Below, piece after piece: positions 1 through 9,900 of a stretch of 64,000 nt of DNA (positions are counted from its first letter, which is position 1; every line of letters begins with the position of its first letter). The stretch spans positions 744,001-808,000 of the forward strand of contig BCKQ01000003.1 of assembly GCA_001600695.1 (NCBI GenBank), read 5' to 3'. The stretch is from Ascoidea asiatica. Taxonomy: Eukaryota > Ascomycota > Saccharomycetes > Ascoideales > Ascoideaceae. Under the pieces are notes generated by a model. That model was not told the origin of the DNA. It did no database searches and saw nothing but the letters and a program-made list of their open reading frames with translations. The position numbers and the translations under genes are program-made.

Positions 1-33
1 TATGAAGTATGAGAGAAATTAATTAATATTATG

Positions 34-3000
34 CTATCTGATTAAACTACTAAAGGATCTTCCTTTGGATTTTTTTTGCAGGAGCTGCTCAAATTTCGCT
101 TTCCAGTCAAGTAATTCTTTCTCCAATCTTAAGGCTTTCTCTTTATTTTCTTTAATTTCTCTTTCGGCTCTTTTAGTTAACAATTGTGCTGTAGACTCAC
201 TGACCAGAAATTCATCCATTCTTTCATTGAGCTTGTTAACTTTAATTTCAAGAGTTTCCTTCTCTTTAAGTAAATCTCTTATCTTAGAATTGGCTTGCTC
301 TATTTGAGACTGATAAATTCTCATGGAGTGTTCATAAGTTCTTGAGTTTTTGTTTGATTCGAATTTTATATCATTTATTTGAACTAACTGCTGCTCCAAT
401 TCTTTAATCCGGTTTTGCCAAAAGGAATCATTCGAATTTATAGAATTTCGTTGTAAAGATTTTATTCTCACTTGTAACTGTTTAATATATTTTTGAAGCC
501 CCTCATTTTCTTGAAGAACCATTTGAATATCTTGCTTGTTTTGATCAATCTCTTTACGATACTTGGAACCTATCGAACGAAGTTCATTTATTTCTCTCTT
601 CAAATTTTCATCGTCATATTTTTGTTTTTCTAGAAGGAGAGTCAAACCTGATGTTTTTTTCGACTGTCCTTCAGCAACTAATGATTGAAATCCTGTCGTT
701 AGCTCTTGTACTCTCACCTCAAGACTCTTTTTATCATTTTGTAAATTATCTCTTTCTGTCATAAGTTCCTTCATGGACATATTAACAGCCCTGAATTGAT
801 TTAAAACTGATTCGAGCTTACTAGTTTTATTACCATTGACCAGCGTGTCTATATCTCCTCGAGATTCTAATTGATTAATAAGGTTTTCATAAAACATCTT
901 ATCATGTTTTGATTTCTCAACATTACCTTCGAGTTCTTCTTTTTCAGATATGATACTATCCAATTGCAATTGAAGTCTTTTTACTTCTTTCTGAAGAGTG
1001 GTTTCTGTGATTAAAGATTGTGCTAATTTTTTATTCAAGTCTTGAACTTGATTTTCCCTAGAAGCCAATTTACTACCGGATATATATTGAAGCTTGAATC
1101 GTTCAAGCTCTTCGGAAACAGCCTTGAAATTATTTCTCAATTTTTCTATTTCAGCTTCCTTATCGCCAGTAGCGTTTTCTAATCTATTGATTTTTAATTG
1201 AAGTTTAGCAGTTACTGCTTCAACATTTCTGGAATTGCCTCTCATCAAAAGAAGCGTTTGTGAAACTTCTTTTAATTCGTCTCTTGCATATTTTTCGGCT
1301 CTTTGTGATGACTTTATTAATGATTCTGCCTCATCGAGCTTACTAAAATAATCTTCAGATCTACTTTTGTAAAGTCTCATACTTTTTTCTAAATCAGAGA
1401 CCTTATTCTGAGCAACTTCTAGTCTGAGCTGAGTAGTAACTAATTGTTCTTTAAGTAAAAACGTAGTGGTTTCAGACTTGCTATGCTTTGTGGATAGAGA
1501 ATCATTAGAAGTACGCAGTAATCGTTTATATCGTTCAAGCTCTTGTCTTGATTGAGCAAGTTCTTCACGGGACAGTCGCAATTGTTTGGAAACACTCTGA
1601 TATGCTTTCATGAGTTCTTGGTTTGGGCCTGCGCCTGCGCCATTCCCATTAACAATATTATGATTTTCCTTCAATGGCAATGGTGGTAATTTTCTTGCTG
1701 GGGAACTATTTATTGTTTTTTCAGTCATATTGAAAAATGCTTCAGATTCGTTATTGTTGGCTTCAGCCTTATTAGAATTATAAAGAAACTGATTTTGTAA
1801 TTCTTGCTCAGTTCGTTTGACTGCTTTTTTTTCTAATTCTAAGCTCTCCTTCAAATCTCTATTCTCTTTAACCAAACTCTGAATTTTATTGAAATCAGTT
1901 TCGTTGTAAACATTTTTGGACAAGGAAGTTGCACTATTTCTATTAAGAGATTTAAGCTTTTCTACCTCAGCGGATAGTTTTTGATTATCAAACGCCTCCG
2001 AAGCTAGTCTAGTTTTTAGCATTTTAATTTCATCGTAGAACTTTGATTTTTCTAACGATTCTTTTTTCAAGCCAGCTGATTTTTCGTTTAGAAGTAATTT
2101 CATTGAAGCAAATTCATTAATTAACTGTTGTTGGTCTTTCCTTAATTTTTCCAGTTCTAAATTATCAGGGACTTTTTCTTTTGTAGATGAAAATCCATTT
2201 GTCACTTCTCTCAGATTTTGAGTATTAATGGATTTTTGCTGATCAGCTAACTCTTTCTCAGCATTTTTCAACTTATGCTTCAATTCCATTATTTCAGAAT
2301 CAAATTTCTGTCTTCCTCTATCGAATTTGATATCGTCAGTGATTTTAACCTTCAATAAGCTTTTTGCCTCTGATGCATCTCGTTCAAGCTGCTCACATTT
2401 TTGTTTCAACGATTCTAATTCTTTATTTTTTGTTTTTTCGTTTCTCTGATAGGCCAATTTTTCTGAAGTTATTTTTGCAATTTGTGATTTTTGTTCTTCA
2501 TTAAGGGTTTTCAATTTTTCTATTGTATCATCAGGATTATTGATAAGTTTTAATTTGGAGGATAATTCCATTTTCTCATCAGCCAATTGTTTGATTTTTT
2601 GATTTGCCCTATCAAGTTCTCTAGACGGAGAGGCTAGTTTCTTTTCTAAATCTTTGGTAGCATTCTTCAACTGAAACTCTAAATCTCTAATTTGGCTGTC
2701 TTTTTGTCTAAGCTTTGCTTTAAGATCCTTTATCTCATCTTTAAGTTTTTCAAAATTTTTTGAACTCGTGTTTGTAGTATCTTTCATTACTTTGAGCTCC
2801 TTATCAGAAGCAACTTGTTTCATCTTTAACTCGTTTTTATCCTTTTCTAAAACTGTAATTAATTTCTTTTGATCAGTTACTTCGTTTTTCCATGTTTCTA
2901 GTTTTGATTCAAGCGATTCTTTATTTTTAGTAAAATTTTCATTTTGAGATTCAAGAGTTTTTAGCTTTTTACTTGTAGAATCAAGATTTGTGGTCAATTC

Positions 3001-5799
3001 TATTTCTTTTTTCCTTGTTTCTTGCAAAAGGATTTCTTTTTGACTTAACAAATCTCTTTCGGATGAAAGAACTTCATTCAACTTATCTAATTCTTTTTTG
3101 AGAGCATCATGCCTCTTATGAATACTCTTTTTTTCTTTTTCTAGGTTTGAAAGTTGATTTTTCAATAGCTTAATTTGATCATTGAATACTTTTTTCTCTT
3201 GTTGAATCTTGGATGAAGACAAAAGAGGCTTGAGTTTAATCAATAGATCATACCAAGGATTCTTCTTAAGCTGGTTATATATTAAGAGGTTTCTCATTAA
3301 CACTTGCGCAGCCTGAATTTTATCAATTTGATGTCTAACAAATCTTCTTTTAATAATACCTCTAGATATTGCTTGAAAATCTGTAAATATCGTTTTGATT
3401 TTGGTTTCTCTTTTTGCTTCAAGATCTGCTAAAACACCAGCTTTGAAAAACACTTTTGTTAAACCAACTTTATAAAGGTCACCTTTTAATTCAATTGCAG
3501 ATAATATCAACTCACAATTTTTTTTCATGTCACCTGAAAGTAGATATGATTTTCTTGATAATATTTTATACCTTTGAAAAAACTCCTTGAAAAAAATCCT
3601 ATTTGGGTAACCTGCTCTGGCTATTCTTATTCCTTCTAAAACACCATTACATCTTAATTGTTCTAAAATTATCTTTTTGTCAAAATCACGAGGTCTCTTT
3701 TTAGTATTAGGTAGAATACATCTAACAAAATGAGGGAAAGTATTAGATAGCTGATTCATTAAATTATTTAATTGCTCCTTATGACGTTGAGCGACGGTTC
3801 TAAACATTCCTTTCTTTGTTGCAGATGAAGGGATATTTGATGTTTGTGAATTTAAATCTTGTGAAAATAAAGAATTCATATGCTTATTTGTTGATTTTGT
3901 CATTAGTTCAACAACACTTTCATTCAATGGATCTCTATTTTTGTCTAACCAACCATCAACGGAATACTCAACATTAGCAGCATAATGTTTTAATATAAAG
4001 GCCTTGGAAAATTTTGATTTTGTAAATTTTTCAGACTTTGTATCCCAAATTTTATTTAATTTATCTATAAAACTAGTATCAGATGATTTTGGAACAATAC
4101 ATTCTTCATCTAATATTGAAAAAATACCTATAGGATTATTTGAAGATTCAATTAAATCAATTGTACCTTGTAAATCATGACCATAATCTATAAATCTCCA
4201 ATTAATATTTTCTTTAATATATTCATTTTGCTCAAGTACAAACATATGGTGATTGAAGAATTGTTGTAATTTTTCATTTGTATAATTTATACATAATTGT
4301 TCAAAAGAATTTTTTCTAAAAATTTCAAAACCTGCGATATCTAAAACACCAATAAAATTTGAAGAATTTAAAGAATGATCTAATTTTTCATTAATTTTAT
4401 CAACAATAAATTTAAAAGTTCTTTCATAAAGACTTTTAGATAAAGCATCAAGAGAAAATTTAGCTTGAGAAGCATTTCTTGATTGAGTGACATATTCTCT
4501 ACCAGCTTTAACTTTTGGTCTAAGTATTGAAGAAATGAAATTTTCTTTATCAACACCCAATAGAGTTGAAATTTTTTCTAAAGGAGAATTCATAGTAAAA
4601 TTAGCTTGTTCAGATTTTGAAGATATGAATTCAAGATTACCAATTAATAAAATAATAATTATAGTTTTGAAAATTTCTTGATATACAGATTTATCAAATT
4701 GCATAACTTGAAAAGCATATAATAAATTTTTGAATTCTTTTTTATCATCAATATTAGGAATTTGATAATTACCACTTTTTAAATAATTAAAATCTTTGAA
4801 TTCCATATCTTGAATTAAAAATAAATTTCTCTCAGTTTTTGATAAACCAATTAATAATTGATAAAAAATATGATAATTTCTTTCTTGTTCAGATTGTTTT
4901 ATAACTCTTGATTTTTCTAAAAGGTACCAATCAATATTTGCACCAGAAATTATACCATCATCAGAAAATTCAATTCTTATGAATTTACCAAATCTTGAAG
5001 AATTATTATTTCTGACAGTTTGAGCATTACCAAAAGATTCTAAAATTGGATTAGCTTGAATAATTTGATCTTCAAAAGTTTTATTTTTATATTGAGATTG
5101 AGAAGAATTTTCAGAAGAAGTTATTGCAGCAAGATACTGAATAATTTTTTTAGTATTTTCAGTTTTACCAGCACCAGATTCACCAGTTACTAAAATTGAT
5201 TGATCTTGTCTTTTTTCTAACATATATCTATAAGTTAAATCAGTTATTGCAAAAATATGAGGTTTTTGTTTTTGATTTTGATGATTTTGAGATTTTGACA
5301 GGCTTTGAGATTGAGATTGAGTTTGATTTTTATTATTTGTATTGTTGTTTAAATTACTATTAGTATTATTATTATTATTGTTACTAGTGTTATATATATT
5401 AATATAATCTGGACCATATATAGGAATATTTGAATAAGGATTAATTGCAACTAAGAAAAGTCCTGAATAAGTATAAATTAAATCATCTTTATATCTATTT
5501 TGTAAATTATCTAAAACTGAAGGTTCATTTAAATGAGTTAATTCAGCCATATCATCACATTTATTAAAATTTTGTGGATTAACTTCTTGTAAAAATTTAA
5601 CATCCACAATTCTATCAACATCATCTTCACATCTTATTTTTACTTGATTTTTATCTTTAAATTCTTCAGTAATAAAACCTTTAATAAAAGTTAATTTCTG
5701 GTCTGGAATCCAAGCCCAATTTTTATCAGAATCGAAATCAACTTCAGAAGATGCAACAGTTGTTGAACTACTGTTTTTATTAGTACTTATTGATGACAT
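34..5799 (-). CDS. MYO1: Myosin II heavy chain (Myo1-type)
   Basis: Conventional two-headed myosin heavy chain that builds the contractile actomyosin ring at the bud neck. Seen: an SH3-like N-terminus, then the motor with P-loop GESGAGKT at residues 206-213, switch I NNNSSRFGKF, switch II DIAGFEIF and the actin-binding FVRCILPN segment. A short neck follows with one or two degenerate IQ-like motifs (FQAISRGIIKRRF). From about residue 850 to the end the protein is almost entirely heptad coiled coil. The length of 1921 aa is close to budding-yeast Myo1 (about 1930 from memory). The start is the ATG at 5797-5799 and the stop is TAG at 34-36, so only the 3' UTR is cut by the window edge. Odd: an Asn/Gln/Ser-rich insertion of about 40 residues in the motor just ahead of the P-loop (residues 138-179). 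It is divergent from the gene starting at 6929. Confidence 0.96.
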   Translation of the reverse strand: MSSISTNKNSSSTTVASSEVDFDSDKNWAWIPDQKLTFIKGFITEEFKDKNQVKIRCEDDVDRIVDVKFLQEVNPQNFNKCDDMAELTHLNEPSVLDNLQNRYKDDLIYTYSGLFLVAINPYSNIPIYGPDYINIYNTSNNNNNNTNSNLNNNTNNKNQTQSQSQSLSKSQNHQNQKQKPHIFAITDLTYRYMLEKRQDQSILVTGESGAGKTENTKKIIQYLAAITSSENSSQSQYKNKTFEDQIIQANPILESFGNAQTVRNNNSSRFGKFIRIEFSDDGIISGANIDWYLLEKSRVIKQSEQERNYHIFYQLLIGLSKTERNLFLIQDMEFKDFNYLKSGNYQIPNIDDKKEFKNLLYAFQVMQFDKSVYQEIFKTIIIILLIGNLEFISSKSEQANFTMNSPLEKISTLLGVDKENFISSILRPKVKAGREYVTQSRNASQAKFSLDALSKSLYERTFKFIVDKINEKLDHSLNSSNFIGVLDIAGFEIFRKNSFEQLCINYTNEKLQQFFNHHMFVLEQNEYIKENINWRFIDYGHDLQGTIDLIESSNNPIGIFSILDEECIVPKSSDTSFIDKLNKIWDTKSEKFTKSKFSKAFILKHYAANVEYSVDGWLDKNRDPLNESVVELMTKSTNKHMNSLFSQDLNSQTSNIPSSATKKGMFRTVAQRHKEQLNNLMNQLSNTFPHFVRCILPNTKKRPRDFDKKIILEQLRCNGVLEGIRIARAGYPNRIFFKEFFQRYKILSRKSYLLSGDMKKNCELILSAIELKGDLYKVGLTKVFFKAGVLADLEAKRETKIKTIFTDFQAISRGIIKRRFVRHQIDKIQAAQVLMRNLLIYNQLKKNPWYDLLIKLKPLLSSSKIQQEKKVFNDQIKLLKNQLSNLEKEKKSIHKRHDALKKELDKLNEVLSSERDLLSQKEILLQETRKKEIELTTNLDSTSKKLKTLESQNENFTKNKESLESKLETWKNEVTDQKKLITVLEKDKNELKMKQVASDKELKVMKDTTNTSSKNFEKLKDEIKDLKAKLRQKDSQIRDLEFQLKNATKDLEKKLASPSRELDRANQKIKQLADEKMELSSKLKLINNPDDTIEKLKTLNEEQKSQIAKITSEKLAYQRNEKTKNKELESLKQKCEQLERDASEAKSLLKVKITDDIKFDRGRQKFDSEIMELKHKLKNAEKELADQQKSINTQNLREVTNGFSSTKEKVPDNLELEKLRKDQQQLINEFASMKLLLNEKSAGLKKESLEKSKFYDEIKMLKTRLASEAFDNQKLSAEVEKLKSLNRNSATSLSKNVYNETDFNKIQSLVKENRDLKESLELEKKAVKRTEQELQNQFLYNSNKAEANNNESEAFFNMTEKTINSSPARKLPPLPLKENHNIVNGNGAGAGPNQELMKAYQSVSKQLRLSREELAQSRQELERYKRLLRTSNDSLSTKHSKSETTTFLLKEQLVTTQLRLEVAQNKVSDLEKSMRLYKSRSEDYFSKLDEAESLIKSSQRAEKYARDELKEVSQTLLLMRGNSRNVEAVTAKLQLKINRLENATGDKEAEIEKLRNNFKAVSEELERFKLQYISGSKLASRENQVQDLNKKLAQSLITETTLQKEVKRLQLQLDSIISEKEELEGNVEKSKHDKMFYENLINQLESRGDIDTLVNGNKTSKLESVLNQFRAVNMSMKELMTERDNLQNDKKSLEVRVQELTTGFQSLVAEGQSKKTSGLTLLLEKQKYDDENLKREINELRSIGSKYRKEIDQNKQDIQMVLQENEGLQKYIKQLQVRIKSLQRNSINSNDSFWQNRIKELEQQLVQINDIKFESNKNSRTYEHSMRIYQSQIEQANSKIRDLLKEKETLEIKVNKLNERMDEFLVSESTAQLLTKRAEREIKENKEKALRLEKELLDWKAKFEQLLQKKSKGRSFSSLIR

Positions 5800-6928
5800 T
5801 ATTTAGTGAAAACAGAATACATAAGATAAAAATACCTGGCTAAAAAAAAAAAAAAAATAATTATAATATGAGAGAATAAATTGAGTCGAATTGAATCAAA
5901 TGGAAAAACTTGATGGAATGTAGTAATTTTTGGGTAATTTTATTAAAATAAAGATTTTTGCAGATTTGAATTAAATTTTCTAGTATAATTGATTTGAATT
6001 AACTATATTCTGTAATTGTAGTTACTTTATAAAGCAATGGATAGCAAATGAAAGAATGGAAACTTTAAAAAAAGTTGATTTTGAATAATAAAGTGATTAT
6101 TTGATGGAATATAAATATTGGAATTGTTATTATTTTTATTGATACTGATTATTTTAAATCAATTGATATTTCTAAGGAAAGTCAATATGCAATTGAATTT
6201 AATTTAAATAATCAAGATTTGATTATTTGACTCTTCGCTATTCTGAATTAGTATAAATATATTGAAATAAATATATTTAGATATATTAATATTTCATTAT
6301 ATCGTATCCATAGTTTTCAGTAACATTAGTGTCAGAACATCAAAACAGCATCAAATACCAAAGCAGATATTCGTTTACGTAGATGTTAGACAAACACATC
6401 TAAGGTTTATCTCCTATTGTTGATCTGGAGTATGAGAAGTATTTGTTTGTTTACTTTTACATTAAAAAACCAGCAGACAGGATCACACCCACAACACTGG
6501 CTTTTAAAAATGGAGCCCATATTTGTGGATCACGTAAATATAAGCAGTATTACGTGTGGATATGTTGTTTGCTTGGGCACTTAAATATATACACATTAAT
6601 AAACCTAAATATGCATACCATAACGCCAGTTGGCATTAGGCCCTTGGTACTGGTTATTGAGTACTTCGGCAAGAACTGAAGCTATTTTTTATCGTAGTTT
6701 GCCGCTAATGTTAAGGTCACACTGCTTACGAACCGTACTTAATTCTAATATAACTTAATACAATGCTTGCTGATACAACTGTAATTATACACCTTTTCAA
6801 TTGATCTTTCATTTATATTTATTTATTTATATAGAATTGATATTGCTCAATATTTCAAACTCCCTCATATTCAACTATCTCATCTTTATCAAGTGTTCAA
6901 TTATTCATCAGCTCTTCAGGGTCAGAGA
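5800..6928. other. Divergent intergenic region, MYO1 / DDB1-family gene
   Basis: This 1.1-kb spacer separates two divergent starts and so should hold both promoters. It has an A-run at about 5843-5856, AT-rich DNA to about 6300, then a somewhat GC-richer patch at about 6300-6780. Short open frames here have no coding character. I recognise no specific factor site. Confidence 0.5.
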
Positions 6929-9900
6929 ATGTGGCCCTTTTCCATTCAAACAAAATTGGATAATGCTGAAATTCAAGAGGATCAATTCACCTATTATCAA
7001 GATCTAGTATTTGACGATGATTTTTATAATCTTCCAACATTACTGGCTTCTAATTCTTCTGAACTTACTCATAATAATAACTCCAAGGATTCACATTCAG
7101 TACCAGAAAATAATCAACACCCTCTGCATTCAACAGATGGAAATTATAATGGATTTTCCGTTTTGAAGCAAAATTTAATTCCTGATAATCGAATACTTTA
7201 TATTTTCGATATGAAGGTTGATATTGAGATAATCAATTCTAACTGCAATCAATATGAGAATGATGACGCCAATGATATCGATGATAATGATAATAATAAT
7301 GATATAAATGATACTGATTTTTTGAATCACCAGGAAATAGAAAATGAAAATCAGATCAATGATAACCAAAATAATAATTCTCAACTTCTTGAGTTCTTAG
7401 AGAATGAACTTCCTTCAAATAGACAAGATAAAAGTACCACTTTGAATAATAATGTCTCTAATGACAATAACAATGATAATAATAATGACACTCAAAATAC
7501 TTTTGAAACTGATCCTTTTTCGGATGATGATGATGAATTTATTCAATTATTAGATCATAAATTAAATGTACCTAATTTAGATACAATTCCTCAAAGTAAT
7601 CAAATCATTCAAGACTTCAAAAAAGAACAATCAAATGATACAATTATGAGTGATATTGAAATAAATGAGAAAAAAAATACTAAGAAAGTATTTAAAACAA
7701 TAACTCAGACTATATTAATTTTAAAAAATTCAATTTTAATCAATGATTCTATTTTCAATTTATCACCTTCAATAATTTCCGCAACAACTTTATTCAATTC
7801 AAAAATTTTATTAATTTTATTAAATTCAAATTATTTATTACTTATATCCTTTAAAAAATTTCAAAAATTTAAAAAAATTATTCCATTTATTAAAAATTAT
7901 TGGAATTTAAATTTAATTTTAAATAATGATCTTAATTTAAATTATAATTTAAATTATACAAATTTAATTTCAAATAATTCAAATAATTTTATATTAATTA
8001 CAAATAATAATTATAAAAATAAAAATTTATTAACTTATTTTACTTTAAATATCAATAAAATTGATAATAAATTCAAATATAATTTTAAAAATATTAGTTT
8101 AAACTCTGTTATTTTGAATTCTACTTTTTTAAAAAATGGTAATGATAATAAATTAATACATTCTACAAACATCGCAAATACCAATAATACTAGCAATACT
8201 GCTAATCCTACAGTCACTACTTCTAATACTTCTACGACTACCACTAATAATAATAATAACAATAATATTACTACTAATACTACCGATAATTCAGATTCTT
8301 CAAACTATAATTATTTCGTAACTCTATTATACTCAGGTTCTCATAGATTGTTTTTGAAATTATTTGATACCTCTAATAATAATATTTGTAATTATTTTTT
8401 TGATAATCATTTTAATTTACCAATTTTTATTATAGATCTTAAAAAAATTAAAAATTTTCTTCTTTTTATATCTCCAAAAAACTTATATATATATTCAATT
8501 GAGAATATGCTAAAAAATAAAAATCCTCTAGTTGTCAATAAAACTTTTGATTATGCCTTTCCAATAAGTTTTTATCAACCAATTTCAAATATTAGATTAA
8601 ATTCAGATAATCAGATAAATAATCCAAATATCTTAACTGAAGAGATTTTAGTTTCAACTGAGAATAATATAATTTATTCAATTTTAGTTTCAAAAAATCT
8701 TAAAAGTTCACTCATTAAAAATTCTCTTGATATAACTATCTTACCTGTTTTAAATATTGGTTTTCAATTTAGTGTATTCAAATTTGAAAAGTCAAATAAT
8801 AATCCTATAGATCAAAAAATTGAAGAAAATGATATTTATGATGTTACATTTTCCGATCATAAATATATTTCAGGTTTTTTAAAAGTTAAAAATTTACCTA
8901 ATTTGGAGAACTATAAAAATTATAATGGTATAAAATTATATAAAAATATTGAGGTTATAAGAACTTCTCAAAATTCAGGTCCAATATTTGATATTAAATC
9001 AATTAACTCTAATCTTTTGGATCCATTGAATTATTCTTCAGATCAATTATGGTTAATATCGGGTGAAAATAAAAAAGGCTCTTTAATTCAATTCAGAAAT
9101 GGTTATAAAGCCATGCCAATAGTTTTTAATTCAAAATTTAAAAAAATTTTAAATTTGTTTGTAATTGTGTTTAAAAATTTATCAGTTGATTTGGTATATT
9201 TAATATTCTCCTATAACTATAAAAGTTCAATTTATATTATTAATCTAAAGACATTTGAATTATTAAATATTACAAGATCATGTAAAATTGATAATAAAAA
9301 TAAAACATTGTTAATTAAGTCAATTGAGATCAAAAATAACAATGAGAATAAAAATGTGAGCTCTAAACAAGATATAGCTATTGCTTGTCAAATAACTGAA
9401 AAATCAATTTTATTAACTGACTTCAAAGAAAAATCGTTGATTATTGAAGAGTTTACTAAAGAAAAAAATTATAATAATGAAATCATAGTTTGTGATATAT
9501 ATAAAAATTATATTATTTATCTTATTCATGATAAAGATAATAGTAAGTTTTTCATTAAATTGATTGGAATTTTTAATAATGAAATTATAAATAAGGAATC
9601 TAAATTTGATTTAGAATCAATTAGTTTAAGATCTATTGAAATAATTGATAATGATCATAAAATTAATGAAAGTTATCCATGTTTTATAAAAATATTTGTA
9701 ATCAAAGAAAAAGAATATTTTTGTTATGGTAATGAAAATTCAAAAATTAGAGTATATGAATCAGATAAAAAAAATAAGAATTTTAAATTTTTAAAAGAAA
9801 TTGATTTAAAAATTGAATTTCCTGAAATGGGATTATTTCATGATTTTTGTGTAATTAAATATAAAGATGAAGAAAATTATAATAAAGTATTTTTTTTTAT

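Noticed and set aside
6893-6928. Upstream extension of the DDB1-family frame
   Set aside because: It opens at GTG, not ATG. A eukaryotic start at the first ATG (6929) is far more likely.
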